NCBI GenBank assembly: GCA_963725895.1
Contig: CAVSAJ010000003.1
Span: 1,426,001 to 1,490,000, forward strand
DNA from: Bog-473 sp963725895
GTDB taxonomy: Bacteria > Actinomycetota > Acidimicrobiia > Acidimicrobiales > RAAP-2
Direction: 5' to 3'
DNA: 64,000 nucleotides
This document shows positions 17,421-27,834 of this stretch, piece by piece; within the stretch, counting starts at the first letter, position 1; each line of letters starts with the position of its first letter. The position numbers and the translations under genes are program-made. The notes under the pieces were generated by a model that worked only from the letters and a program-made list of their open reading frames with translations, was not told the DNA's origin and ran no database searches.

Positions 17421-17949
17421 CGAGCCTTCTCCATTGCAGCCAACCTGTCAGCACCCGAGATGTTCTTCGCGAACCTCATCGCCCGAGTGGCTGGAGGGCT
17501 AGAGGAATCGGGTTTGCCAGGCAAGCTCCTCGTGCTCGAGATCACTGAGCGGATCATGATGGCCGACAGAGAGCAGGCAACGCGACAACTCGGCGAGCTG
17601 CGAAAGCTCGGGGTGCGGATCGCGATCGACGACTTCGGCACGGGGTATTCCTCGCTCGCCTACGTGCGCGACCTTCCGGTCGACATCCTGAAAATCGACA
17701 GGAGCTTCATCACGCCGCTCGGAGTGGACCACCAAGCCCTGGCCTTGGTTCGTGCCATTGACAGGATCGCCAACGCTCTTGACCTCGATGTCATCGTTGA
17801 AGTCGCGGAAACCGTCGCACAGATTGAACTCCTCGACGAACTCGGCTGCCAGGTCGTCCTGGGGCTTTTACTATGGCCGGCCCGTGAGCGCCGAGGAGCT
17901 TCGCAGTCGGCTCATCCGGTCCCGTGCCGGATCTATTGCTGCGTCTTAG
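17421..17949 (+). pseudogene. EAL-domain (cyclic-di-GMP phosphodiesterase) remnant
   Basis: The sequence FSIAANLSAPEMFFANLIAR, LLVLEITERIMMADREQATR, LRKLGVRIAIDDFGTGYSSL and LPVDILKIDRSFITPLG is the central and C-terminal part of an EAL domain, including the E-T-E (EITER), DDFGTGYSS and K-D motifs. The EAL signature itself and everything N-terminal are missing. Near 17864 the frame changes, the alternative frame giving GFYYGRPVSAEELRSRLI, the normal EAL end. It is therefore truncated and frameshifted, and probably nonfunctional. Confidence 0.8.
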
Positions 17950-18090
17950 TCAGGAGCAGACGCTTCGCCTCAGAGGTGCTCCTCCATATAGATCTGTTCG
18001 GGGGGGTGCACAGGTACGGCTTGCTCGGGCTCCAACACGTCTGGTCAGGCCACGGCGGACCGTCCAGACCCCAGGGCGGACCCGACTTTT

Positions 18091-18104
18091 GGGACCAAGG
18101 TCCC
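18091..18104 (+). promoter_or_regulatory. DosR/DevR-like box upstream of the amidohydrolase gene
   Basis: gggaccaaggtccc, preceded by acttt, is a near-perfect inverted repeat of the GGGACC half-site. It lies 75 bp before ATG 18179 and is one of the strongest matches in the window. Confidence 0.7.
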
Positions 18105-18178
18105 CTGGGCAACGGCGACCTTGAACGCCATAGTGGTCGATGCAACATCGATGTCAAAGTCAAAAGGAGACCCTGGCG

Positions 18179-19393
18179 ATGGAATACAGGCGCTACAGCC
18201 CGGAAATGTCGTTCACCGACTTCGGTCACCCGGTGTTCGACTGCGACTTCCACTTTTACGAAGGGGTGGATGCCTTCACTCGCTACCTTCCCATCCAGTA
18301 CAAGGGGATATTGCGCCTGGCCAATATCGACGGCCGCACCAAGATGATGATCCGGGGTCGAGTGTCGGATTACATCCCGAACCCGACCTTCGGGGTCGTG
18401 GCCGAACCCGGCTCTGCCGCTGAGTACTTCTCAGGTCACAACACCGAGGGCAAGAGCTTCCGTGAGATAGTGCGGCCGATGCGCGCTATCCCCGAGTTCA
18501 CCGATCGCGATGCCCGCTTGGCCTTGATGGACCGAATGCATATCCAAGCCATCGTCAACTTCCCGACCCTCGCGTCCCTGATCGAGGTCAACTTCATGGA
18601 CGACCCGATCGGCACTCAGGCGCTCGTCCACGCCTTCAATCAGTGGATGTACGACGAGTGGGGATTCGATTACGGCGGCCGGATCTTCTCCACTCCCGTG
18701 ATGAACCTGGCTACGGCTGAAGGTGCGGTGAAGGAGCTCGAGTGGGCGCTCGAACGGGGGGCGAAGACCGTGCTGGTGCGGCCCGCCCCGGTCGCCGGGT
18801 TCCGGGGACCAAGGTCACCCTTCCTCCCCGACAACAACCCATTCTGGGAGCGTATCCAGGAGGCAGGCATCCCGGTCATGCTGCACGCGTCCGACTCTGG
18901 CTACACGCAGCACGCCAATGAGTGGAATGGGTCGGACCAGGAAATGCGTCCTTTTGAGCAGAACGCATTCTCGGCCATTTCGCAGTCGCACCGGCCGATC
19001 ATGGACACGGTTTTCTCGGCGATCATCCATGGCATGGTGACCAGGTTCCCCGGCGTCAGGCTGGGTCTGATCGAGAACGGGTCGACGTGGATGACCCGGG
19101 TCATAGAGGATCTCACCAACGGGTACGGGAAGCTTCCGCACCTGTTCGCTGAGCATCCGCTCGAAGCTCTCAAGCGCGCTTTCTACGTCGCCCCGTTCTG
19201 GGAGGACCCGCTCGAGCCCTTGATCGATGCCATTGGGCTCGACCATGTTCTGTTCAACTCCGATTGGCCCCATCCCGAGGGTCTCGCCGACCCGGTCGAG
19301 TATTCGCTCTACGCCAAGGATGTGGCCGGCCTGTCGGAAGCGGACGTGGCCAAGATCATGGGCGCCAACATGTTCGAGTTAATGGGCGTCTGA
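18179..19393 (+). CDS. Amidohydrolase family 2 (TIM-barrel metal hydrolase/decarboxylase)
   Basis: A 404-residue amidohydrolase_2 (ACMSD-like) protein. The metal-binding pattern is visible: FDCDFHFYE near the N-terminus in place of the usual DxHxH, VMLHASDSGYTQH in the middle strand, the MVTRFPGVRLGLIENGSTWM segment and LDHVLFNSDWPHPEGLADP with the late Asp. Such proteins decarboxylate or hydrolyse aromatic or cyclic acids, and relatives are common in actinobacterial degradation clusters. The first motif DCDFH rather than DxHxH is a variation. ATG 18179 has AAAGGAG ten bases upstream. A DosR-like box precedes it; the downstream hairpin may end its transcript. Confidence 0.88.
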   Translation: MEYRRYSPEMSFTDFGHPVFDCDFHFYEGVDAFTRYLPIQYKGILRLANIDGRTKMMIRGRVSDYIPNPTFGVVAEPGSAAEYFSGHNTEGKSFREIVRPMRAIPEFTDRDARLALMDRMHIQAIVNFPTLASLIEVNFMDDPIGTQALVHAFNQWMYDEWGFDYGGRIFSTPVMNLATAEGAVKELEWALERGAKTVLVRPAPVAGFRGPRSPFLPDNNPFWERIQEAGIPVMLHASDSGYTQHANEWNGSDQEMRPFEQNAFSAISQSHRPIMDTVFSAIIHGMVTRFPGVRLGLIENGSTWMTRVIEDLTNGYGKLPHLFAEHPLEALKRAFYVAPFWEDPLEPLIDAIGLDHVLFNSDWPHPEGLADPVEYSLYAKDVAGLSEADVAKIMGANMFELMGV

Positions 19394-19448
19394 TCTCACC
19401 GACCGCCCTCGTCCTCGCGGAATGGGGCAGAGCCGTCAGGTGAAAGTT

Positions 19449-19471
19449 CCGCGGCCTACATAGGCCCGCGG
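19449..19471 (+). terminator. Hairpin downstream of the amidohydrolase gene
   Basis: ccgcggccta-ca-taggcccgcgg forms a near-perfect stem of about ten pairs with a very short loop, 56 bp after the stop. No T-run follows, so it would be an actinobacterial-type terminator. Confidence 0.5.
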
Positions 19472-19680
19472 TCGAGTTCGCATGAAAAGGCCAAGTCGAC
19501 CTTGCTCACGTCGACAGGATGATGCGGCGCACTCGGCGGTGCGAACCGTCAATCAAGTGGATCAGAGTCCGGGCAGCGTACGGCGTGAACCTGAAGAAAC
19601 GATGACAACGGCCGAGCCCAAGCCCGGTGATTGAACCACCTAGCCTTGAAGGCTATGTCACATGTCGGTTCGCCGGAACA

Positions 19681-20350
19681 GTGAGAGTTTTGGTGGCAGA
19701 GGACGATCCGGCGCTGCGGTCCGTCCTCGAGCGCGGCCTGAGGGAGAACGGCTACGTCGTCGACGCCGTCGCTGACGGCGCCGCTGCGCTTCGCCACCTT
19801 CGCGCCTACGACTACGACGTCGCGGTGCTCGACTGGCGCATGCCGGAGCGCACGGGCATCGAGGTCGTCGCTCGAGGCGAGGAACCGCGGCGATCGCACG
19901 CCGATCCTCATGTTGACTGCCCGGGACGCTCCGTCGGACCGCGTCGCAGGCCTCAACGGAGGCGCTGACGACTATCTGGTCAAGCCGTTCGACTTCAACG
20001 AGCTGGTTGCCCGCGTCCATGCCCTGCAACGCCGCCCCGCGCTCGCCGCGGGACCGGTGCTGGAGTGCGGTGACCTCCGCTTCGATCCGGCCACCCGAGA
20101 GGTCACCGTGTCCGGGGACCCGGTGGCTCTGACGGCGATCGAGACCTCACTCGTCGAGCTCCTGCTTCGCCGGTCCCCGAGCGTCCTGACACGGCGCATG
20201 ATCGCCACCCAGGTCTGGGACGACGAGGCCGACGCCGTCGGATCCAACACCATTGACGTCCATGTCGGCCGGGTGCGTGCCAAGTTGGGCGGGAGCAGGG
20301 CGCGCATCGAGACCGTGCGGGGCACGGGGTACCGGATGGTCGAGACGTGA
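19681..20350 (+). CDS. OmpR-family response regulator (frameshifted)
   Basis: Receiver domain VRVLVAEDDPALRSVLERGL with the phosphorylatable Asp in YDVAVLDWRMPERTGIEVV, then after a frame change near 19875-19905 PILMLTARDAPSDRVAGLNG and GADDYLVKPFDFNELVARVH, followed by a winged-helix DNA-binding domain (LTAIETSLVELLLRRSPSVL, VGSNTIDVHVGRVRAKLGG, RGTGYRMVE). Domain order and size are normal for OmpR/PhoB regulators once the shift is repaired. GTG 19681 is used. The stop overlaps the kinase start, so the two form a two-component operon. The genes downstream are the likely targets by position only. Confidence 0.85.
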
Positions 20351-21646
20351 GGACGAGCCAGAGGCACCGACGCCATGCGCTGCGCGTCGCCGCCGTCGCC
20401 ACACTGATCGTGATGGTGTTCTACGTCGTCGCCGCCATCGTCTTGAACCTGATCGTCACCAACCACCTGATCAGCACGACCGACAATCGCCTTGCCGACC
20501 GGCTCGAGGACACCAAGCAACAGACGCTGGCGCTCCATCGATCGAGCGCGCCTGACGAGGACACGGACCTCGACGATGCGCCGGTGTTCCTGTGGTCGAT
20601 CGCGCCCTCCGGCACCGCGACCGCCTTGACGTCGACGGCGCCACCTCTGCCTGCCCATCGCTGGGGTCCGGACCCGGTCACTCTCGACATCGGCAGCTCG
20701 GCCTTCCGCTTCGACACGTTGCGGACGCACGATGCCCTGCTGGTGGCCGCTCAGAGCACGGCCGCGACGTCGAACGTCCAGTCGACGCTGCTGGTGGCGG
20801 AGCTCGTCTTCGGCGTGATCCTGGCCGTCGCCGTGTTCGCCGGTGCGACGGTGGTGGGCCTGCGGGCTTCCGCACCGTCGGAGCTCGTCCGTCGCCGGCA
20901 GGCCGAATTCACCGCCGATGCCTCGCACGAGCTGCGCACCCCAATCTCGGTCATCGAGGCCGAGGTTGGGCTGGCACTCGACCGGCCGCGCGATCCGGCC
21001 GCCTACCGGGAGGTGCTCGAACGGGTGGGCCAGGAGAGCACCCGGCTGCGCCGGATCGTCGAAGACCTGCTCTGGCTGGCCAGGGCAGACAGTGAGCAGG
21101 CACGCCCGGGCGATCGCGACCTCGCCGACGTCGGCGAGGTGGTCGAGAGGTGTGTGGAGCGTTTCGGTGCCCTGGCCGCGACGCAGCGGGGTGGACCTCT
21201 CTATGGCAGCGGGTCGGCGACGGCCCGTTCACGCGTGCAGGCGCAGCCGGACCTCATCGACCGCTTGGCGGGGGTCCTCATCGACAACGCCTGCAAGTTC
21301 GCGGGTGAAGAGGGCCGGGTCGAGGTCAGCGTCCGCGACTGGGGCACCCGGGTGGATCTACGCGTCGACGACTCGGGTCCTGGGATCCCCGAAGATCAGC
21401 GGGACGCCGTGTTCGACCGGTTCCATCGGGCCACCGACGAGGTGGCCGGCACCGGACTCGGACTCGCCATCGCCGACTGCCGTCGTTCGCTCCACCCAGG
21501 GCCAGTGGACGATCGGGGTCGCCGACCTGGGAGGCGCTCGTTTGGAGATCTCGTGGCGAAAAGTTCCGGCACGCAAGGAGAAGCCCAACGCGGCCGGCGA
21601 AACTCTTAGCGAAGTCCTTAGCCTGAGCCCTTACCTCTTCATGTAG
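20347..21646 (+). CDS. Sensor histidine kinase (frameshifted near C-terminus)
   Basis: Partner of the preceding response regulator. The N-terminal membrane helix is VATLIVMVFYVVAAIVLNLI, with an extracytoplasmic stretch and a second helix LVAELVFGVILAVAVFAGAT. The H-box is FTADASHELRTPISVIEAEV, the N-box VLIDNACKF, and the G-box RVDDSGPGIPEDQRDAVFDR followed by GTGLGLAIAD. One base near 21480 shifts the frame; the repaired end reads AVVRSTQGQWTIGVADLGGA. It has all catalytic motifs of a HisKA kinase, so the shift is probably an error or very recent. Confidence 0.87.
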
Positions 21647-21676
21647 GCGTCAGGGTGCGTCCGTACCCTGCTCGAC

Positions 21677-22004
21677 ATGGCACCACTCCGGCAGGCCAGC
21701 CCGGCGCAGCGCCGCCATGCAGCATCCCTGCGTCGCGACGGCGCGCTGAACCGACTGTCCAGCATCACGGCGAGCCATCGCCGTCGCCACCATCGCCGCA
21801 GTCGGGGCGCTCGGCGTCTACGTCGCCAAGGCCCTGCCGGGACACCATGCCGGCGCCAGCGCCGGGACGACCACCGCCACCGCGCCCTCGGGCAACAGCG
21901 GCCAGGGCACCGGCGTCTCGGGCTCCTCGAACTCACTCAATCCGCCGTCGACCCCGCCACAGGCGGCCTCGGCGCCCCCGCCGGTCACCAGCGGATCGAG
22001 TTGA
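21677..22004 (+). CDS. Small membrane-anchored Ser/Pro/Ala-rich protein (frameshifted)
   Basis: N-terminal MAPLRQASPAQRRHAASLRR, then after a shift near 21775 a hydrophobic anchor, VATIAAVGALGVYVAKALPG, and a low-complexity tail rich in Ser, Thr, Gly and Pro up to the stop at 22002. The stop overlaps the apbE start. In related operons a protein with such an anchor and linker often carries an FMN-binding domain, but here the protein ends after the linker. Confidence 0.5.
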
Positions 22005-22965
22005 TGGCCGGGGCCGACGCTCCTGCCGACAGCCAGCGCGTCTACCGGACCCGTGCCCTCGGCACCATCGCCGAGCTCGTCACCGACGACGGTGCACTTG
22101 TTCGAGGCGTCCGAACTGCTCGAGCCGGAGCTCGAGCGCATCGACCGCGTGGCCAGCCGGTTCCGCGACGACTCGGAGCTGAGCCGGCTCAACGCCGGCG
22201 CAGGTTCTGAGGTCGTGGTCGGTCACGACCTGTTCGAGGCGATCGACGTGGCGCTCGCCATGGCCGCGGCGACCGATGGGTTGGTCGACCCCACCGTCGG
22301 AGCGGCGATGAACCGCCTGGGCTACGACCGCGATTTCGCCGAGGTCCTTCCCGGCGTCGACGGCGAACTCCCGCCGGATGCGGTGCCGTTCCCGGGTGGC
22401 GCTCCGTCTCCGTCGACCGGGGTCGACGCGCCGTCGGGCTCCCGGCGCACGGCGCTCCTCGACCTCGGGGCGACAGCCAAGGCCCTGGCGGCAGACCGGG
22501 CGGCGGCGACGATCCACCAGCGCCTCGGGTGTGGCGTGCTCGTCTCGCTCGGCGGCGATGCATCGGCGGCCGGCCCGGCGCCTGCCGGCGGGTTCGCCAT
22601 CGGCATCGCCGACACCTGCACCTCCCCCGCCCCCGCCGAGGCCGTCGCCATCTCGTCGGGCGGGCTCGCCTCCTCGGGCATCGGCGTGCGCCACGTGGCG
22701 ACTGGGAGCGCACCAGGTCCATCACATCGTGGACCCGGCCACCGGTCTGTCCGCGGCGCCCTGCTGGCGGACGGTCTCGACGACGGCCGCCACCTGCGTG
22801 CAGGCGAACGCGGCGTCTACGGCAGCGATGGTGCTGGGGGAGCGCGCCGTCGACTGGCTGGAGGGCCACGGGCTCCCGGCACGGCTGGTGCGGCTCGACG
22901 GGACGGTCGTCTACACCACGGGCTGGCCGATCCCCGAAGTCGGCGCTGGCCGGTGCCGGAGATGA
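22004..22965 (+). CDS. apbE: ApbE-like FAD:protein FMN transferase (frameshifted)
   Basis: ApbE attaches FMN covalently to Ser/Thr of extracytoplasmic redox proteins. Visible motifs are YRTRALGTIAELV at the start, LERIDRVASRFRDDSELSRL, NAGAG, DGLVDPTVGAAMNRLGYDRD, then LLDLGATAKALAADRAAATI and VLVSLGGDASAAGP, matching the family flavin- and Mg-binding segments. After a frame change near 22700 the end reads HHIVDPATGLSAAPCWRTVS, the usual VDP-TG motif. Another shift near 22090 is needed. The context of a membrane haem protein and a NuoF-like subunit suggests it flavinylates a partner, but no FMN-bind domain protein is visible nearby. Confidence 0.82.
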
Positions 22966-22972
22966 GCACCCG

Positions 22973-24093
22973 ATGACGGCGATCGTGCTGGCCACGGTCG
23001 GCCACGGCTCGACCGCCCTGTGGTACCTGACGCGTGCCACCGGTCTCGTCTCGCTCATCCTGCTCTCGGCGACCGTCGTGCTCGGGACCGTCGCCTCGGT
23101 GGGATGGACCAGCGACCGCTGGCCCCGCTTCCTCTCCCAGTCGGTGCACCGGAACCTGTCGCTGTTCTGCATCGCCCTGATCGGCGTGCACGTCGTCACC
23201 ACGGTGGGTGACGGCTACGTCCCCATCGGGCTGGCCGACGCGGTCATCCCGTTCCGCTCCCCCTACCGCCCGATCTGGGTGGGGCTCGGGGCGGTGGCGT
23301 TCGACATGCTCCTTGCCGTCGCGATCACCAGCGCGCTCCGCCGCCGCATCGGCGTGGCCGCCTGGCGGGGGGTCCATTGGCTGGCCTACGCCTGCTGGCC
23401 GATCGCCGTGGTCCACGGCCTGGGCTCGGGCTCCGACGCCCGGCTTCCCGGGGCGCAGGTGGTGTTCGTCCTCTGCACCGGCCGCGGTCGCCGCCGCAGT
23501 GGCCTGGCGCCTGGCGGCGGGGAGGGCGCGCTCGGTGACCTGGCGGCTCGGCGGCGCCGTCGCCGGCGCGGCGGTGCTCGTGGTGATCGCGGCCTTCGCG
23601 GCGGCCGGTCCGCTGCGGCCCGGCTGGTCCCACCGGGCCGGCACCTCCTCCGCCCTGCTTGGCCCAGCTGTCCGGCTCCGCCTCGGCGTCGTACTCCGCG
23701 GCACCGCCGTCGACGACCCCGTCCACCTCCGCCCCGCCCGCCTCGGGCATCCCGAGCGCCCCCTTCGAGACGACCGTGTCGGGAACGGTCGCCACCTCAG
23801 CCCCCAATGGCGACGGCGACGCCGAGGTCACCCTCACGCATGCAGCCGGCCGACACGACCGTGCCCCTCGTGGTGCGCATCATCGGCCCTGCCGATCAAC
23901 GGCGGTGTCGCCCTGCACCGCAGCGAGGTGACCTTCGGCCAGCTGAGCGGGCAGGTGACGGCCCTCGACGGGTCCACCATCGGTGCGTTCGTCACCGGCC
24001 CGACCGGCTCCCTCAACCTGACCATGAACCTGTCGCTGAATCCTGGCGGCCGGCACACTCACCGGCCAGCTCTCGGGGAGCGCCGCGCAATGA
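22973..24093 (+). CDS. Ferric-reductase-like transmembrane protein with extracytoplasmic C-terminal domain (frameshifted)
   Basis: From ATG 22973, multiple helices of the ferric reductase-like transmembrane family: TRATGLVSLILLSATVVLGT, FLSQSVHRNLSLFCIALIGV with His residues in haem-ligand positions, and LAYACWPIAVVHGLGSGSDA. After shifts near 23480 and 23655 it continues AAVAAAVAWRLAAGRARS, a further helix, and a Ser/Pro-rich linker leading to a beta-rich domain (EVTFGQLSGQVTALDGSTIG, LNLTMNLSLNP). It probably carries electrons across the membrane through haem b. The stop overlaps the next start (ATGA). Confidence 0.72.
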
Positions 24094-25404
24094 GCCTCAC
24101 CCTCCGTCAGGACGCCGCGCGCGCCGCGGACCACGCACCCGCCTGCTGTACGGGCTCGCGGGCGAAGGCGCCTCGGACCCCGGGCTGGGGACCCACCTCG
24201 AGCGATGGGGCGAGCTCCGTCACCAGCCGCACCGGCTGATCGACGAGCTCGAGGCAAGCGGGCTGGTGGGCCACGGTGGGGCATGGTTCCCCGTGGCGGC
24301 CAAGTGGCGGGCGGTCGCCGGGGCCTCGCGTCGCCGCCCGGTCGTGGTGGCCAACGGTGCCGAAGGCGAACCCGCCAGCCGCAAGGATGCGTTGCTGCTC
24401 TCGCGCGCACCCCATCTCGTGCTCGACGGCCTGGCGCTGGCCGCCAACACGCTGCGCGCCCAGCAGGCCATCGTGTACGTCCCGGCCTCGAGCATGCCGA
24501 CCGTCGAGGCCGCACTGGCCGAGCGCCGCGCCCACCGCCTCGATCCGATCGCCATCGAGCTCGCCGAGTCACCCGACACGTTCATCTCCGGTCAGGAGTC
24601 GGCCGTGGTCAACGCCCTCGGCGGGCGCCGGGGCGCCGTGCCCGTCCTTCGTCGGGCTGACGACCATCCGCGAGCGCGGGGTCGGGGGCCGACCCACCCT
24701 GGTGCAGAACGTCGAGACGCTCGCCCATGTGGCCCTCGTCGCCCGCTTCGGAGCGGACTGGTTCCGGGGGGTCGGCACGCCGACAGAACCCGGGCACGAT
24801 GCTGCTGACGGTCAGCCGCCCCGGCGGGCCGCTCGTCGTCGAGGCGGCGCTGGGATCTTCCCTCCGCGCCGCGGCCGGTGTCGGGGAGGACGATCTGGCC
24901 CGCACCCGCGCCGTCCTCCTCGGTGGCTACGGGGGCGCCTGGGTCTCCCCGCAGGTCTTCGCCGAGCTCCCCGTGTCCGAGAAGGCGGCCCGCCGCGCCG
25001 GCGCGACGCTCGGCGCCGGCGTGGTCGTGCCGCTGCCTCGCGACGTCTGCCCCCTGGCCGAGATGGCCGATGTCGTGCGGTACATGGAGGGGCAGGGCGC
25101 CGGCCAATGTGGCCCGTGCGTGCACGGCCTGGCCGAGTTGGCCGAGACCATGGAGCGGCTGGCCTACGGCGGACGCGGTGGTCCCCACCTCGATCGCATC
25201 CTCGAGATCTGCACCCTGGTGGAGGGGAGGGGCGCCTGCCGCCACCCCGACGGCGTTGCCCGGTTCGTGCGCAGCGGCCTCGGCGTGTTCGCCGACGAGG
25301 TCGCCGCGCACCAGCGCCGCGGCCCGTGCCCCCAGACGCGGGCGGCGCGGGTCCTCCCGGTGGCGGGCCGGACGGCGAGGAGAAGGCTGGTGAGCCGGGC
25401 ATGA
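24090..25404 (+). CDS. NuoF-like NADH dehydrogenase 51-kDa subunit (frameshifted)
   Basis: Resembles the NADH/FMN-binding subunit of complex I and NAD-reducing hydrogenases. GLVGHGGAWFPVAAKWRAVA matches the glycine-rich NADH loop, VVVANGAEGEPASRKDALLL the FMN loop, and FVGLTTIRERGVGGRPTLVQ then NVETLAHVALV the following conserved part. After frame changes near 24650 and 24790 there are an SLBB-like segment and a Fe-S region with GQCGPCVHGL and GRGACRHPDGVARF. It likely oxidises NAD(P)H and passes electrons to the adjacent ferredoxin and membrane haem protein. Confidence 0.78.
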
Positions 25405-25616
25405 GCCGTTGGAGCCTGGAACTGGTCCTCGACCCGGTCGCGTGCGACGGGCGCGGCGTGTGCGCCGAGATGCTCCCCGAGCGCATCGAGCTCGATCGCT
25501 GGGGCTATCCCATCATCGACGGCGCGGACATCGCCCCCGCCCTCTTCGAGCACGCGGTGAGGGCGGTGCGATCGTGCCCGAAGCAGGCCCTGCACCTGGT
25601 GGAGCGCAGGTGTTGA
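25401..25616 (+). CDS. Single-cluster ferredoxin
   Basis: A 71-residue ferredoxin. The Cys pattern VACDGRGVCAEMLPERIELD followed later by RSCPKQALHL gives three Cys in the spacing of [3Fe-4S] or modified [4Fe-4S] actinobacterial ferredoxins. ATG 25401 overlaps the NuoF-like stop. Position suggests it is the electron partner of the NuoF-like protein. The stop overlaps the next start. Confidence 0.85.
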   Translation: MSRWSLELVLDPVACDGRGVCAEMLPERIELDRWGYPIIDGADIAPALFEHAVRAVRSCPKQALHLVERRC

Positions 25617-26861
25617 GCCCACCCGTCGAGGAACTCGATGAACGCGAGCCGGGTTCGCCGCCGCCCAGACCAGCTCGGCGAGTGCGCTGGTCGAGGACGC
25701 GCGTCCATCGCGCGGCGCCGCGTCCTCGCCGTCGTCGCTGCCGCCCTCGGCGCATCCTCCTCCTCTGGCTCGCCATCTCGCTCGGCGGCGCGCTGACCAA
25801 TCCTGCCCTGGGAAGCTCGGTCGGGCTCACGAGCCGCGGAGTGGTTCCGCGGGCACGGCGGGGCGTCCATCGTCAACTGGGCCGAGAACGAGTGGTACTC
25901 CCACCACCAGCCGAAGGTCGGCGGCGCCCTCGCCGCCGGCACCATCCGCAAGCCCAAGACGGTCACCAGCGCGACTCCGGTCGTCGCCACGGTGCCGCAC
26001 CTGCCGACGCCGGCACCCATCGCGCCCTTCGCCAGCCCTGCCCGTCGCCGGCGAGGGCCAGTGGTCGCCGGTCGGGCGCATCGGTCGACGGCCTGCCTGC
26101 CGTCTACGAGACCATGCTCCGGCCCGACGCCATCCACACCAGCTACGTCGTGGGCGTCGCCTGGATGGACACCGAGCTCCTGAGGGCCACGCTGTACTCG
26201 GGCAGCCAGATCCCCGGCGGCGGCCCCTACACGCACACGGCCCCGATCTCGCCGACCGACTGCCACGACGCTCGTGGCCGCGTTCAACGCCGGCTTCTTG
26301 ATGTCCGACGCCGAACGGCGGCTACTACACCGACGACAAGACCATCATTCCGCTGCGAACGGGGGCAGCCTCCTTCGTGGTCTACAAGAACGGCTCGGCC
26401 ACCGTCGGGCAATGGGGCCGTGACGTCACCATGGGCCCCGACGTCGTCTCGGTGCGCCAGAACCTGGACCTGCTGGTCGACAACGGGCAGGTCGTGCCGG
26501 CGGCGTACGACGCGAACTCCGACGCCAATGGGGCGCCACCCTGGGCGGCGGCCTCTACGTCTGGCGCTCGGGCCTCGGCGTCACGGCGAACGGCGCCCTG
26601 GTCTACGTCGGCGGTCCGGGGCTCGACATCTTGGACCTGGCCAACATCTTGGTGCGGGCCGGTGCGGTGCGTGCCATGGAGCTGGACATCAACACCGACT
26701 GGGTCAACTTCAGCAGCTACCAGCCGTCGACTCCGGCGGGCCCGGCCACCCCGGCCAACGGCACCGAGCTCGTGTCCGGAATGACCGGCGACCCCGGCCG
26801 TTACTTCGAGCCGTGGTGGGCCCGGGACTTCATCACCATGTCGGCGGCGGTCGGCCCGTGA
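25610..26861 (+). CDS. Phosphodiester glycosidase family (NAGPA-like) exported protein (frameshifted)
   Basis: Starts at GTG 25610 with a charged N-terminal part, then a hydrophobic export segment. The conserved core is spread over several frames: YETMLRPDAIHTSYVVGVAW, TLVAAFNAGFLMSDA, ASFVVYKNGSATVGQWGRDV, SVRQNLDLLVDNGQVV, and GAVRAMELDINTDWVNFSSY. These are hallmarks of the NAGPA/phosphodiester glycosidase family, which removes GlcNAc or related sugars from phosphodiesters. At least four single-base shifts interrupt it. Its stop overlaps the UbiA start, which hints at a role in surface glycan metabolism. Confidence 0.75.
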
Positions 26862-27834
26862 CGTCGCTGGGGAAGGTGCCGCGCCACGAGTCGCCGCCCG
26901 CAACACGGCGTCGTGCCGCTGCACCGACCTCGCGCCCGACCGCGCCCCGTTCGACGCTGGGCCTGCTGGCCCGGGGTGCGCGTCCGAGGCAGTGGCTCAA
27001 GAACCTCCTCGTCTTCATGGCGCCGGCCGCCGCAGGCGTGCTCGGCGAATGGCACACGACGCTGCGGGTCGTCGCGGCCTTCTTGATCTTCTGCGTGGTG
27101 GCCTCGGGCACCTACCTCGTCAACGACGTCGTGGACGCCGAATCGGATCGACACCATCCCGTCAAGCGGGGCCGGCCCGTGGCGAGCGGAGCGCTCCGAC
27201 CAGGTGTCGCCCTCGGGGTCGGGACCGCCCTCATCGCGACGGCCATCGCCGCCGCGCTGCTCGTCCGCCCCTGGGGCTTCGCCGCTGTCGTGGCCGTCCT
27301 ATGCCGGATTGAGCATCGCCTACAGCATCCGCTTGAAGCGCGAGCCCGTGATGGAGCTGGCGGTGGTCGCGTCGTGCTTCGTACTGCGGGCGGTCGCCGG
27401 CGGCGTCGTGGCCCGGGTGCCCCTCTCCAACTGGTTCCTCGTCTTCACCTCGTTCGCCGCCCTGTTCATCGTGAGCGGAAAGCGCTGCGCCGAGCACGCC
27501 CGCCTGGGAGACGACCGGGGGGTGCACCGCCTCGTGCTCGATGAGTACACCGAGTCCTTCCTCAAGTCGACCCTGACGATCTCGGCGACGGTGACGGTCG
27601 CGTCGTACTGCCTGTGGGCGTTCGATCGCACCGGCCTGCTCGCCCATGCCGGGGACCACGTCGTCTGGATCGAGCTGACCGTCATCCCCCTCGTCCTCTC
27701 GGTCCTGCACATCCTCCGCCTCCTCGACGCCGGCCACGGCGGCGAGCCCGAACAGCCTGGCCCTGCGTGACCACGTCCTCCAGGGCTACGGGGTGCTCTG
27801 GCTGGCCCTCATGGGCATCGGCCTGTACGGATGA
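26858..27834 (+). CDS. UbiA-family prenyltransferase, decaprenyl-phosphate phosphoribosyltransferase-like (frameshifted)
   Basis: Transfers phosphoribose from PRPP to decaprenyl phosphate, the first step to decaprenylphosphoryl arabinose. The N-terminal ARGARPRQWLKNLLVFMAPA is typical, with the Asp-rich motif TYLVNDVVDAESDRHHPVKR and GRPVASGAL. After a shift near 27300, YAGLSIAYSIRLKREPVMEL and GKRCAEHARLGDDRGVHRLV carry the second conserved region. A final shift near 27765 leads to HVLQGYGVLWLALMGIGLYG. GTG 26858 overlaps the upstream stop and the end overlaps dprE1. The assignment rests on family motifs plus the DprE1/DprE2 neighbours. Confidence 0.83.

Noticed and set aside
17192..17641. 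N-terminal extension of the ferritin-like protein to 17641
   Set aside because: The extra residues are low in family character, overlap the EAL remnant antisense and the DosR-like box, and a strong ribosome site marks GTG 17191.
18805..18818. gggaccaaggtcac resembling a DosR box
   Set aside because: It lies inside the amidohydrolase coding region and is explained by conserved codons; one half-site is imperfect.
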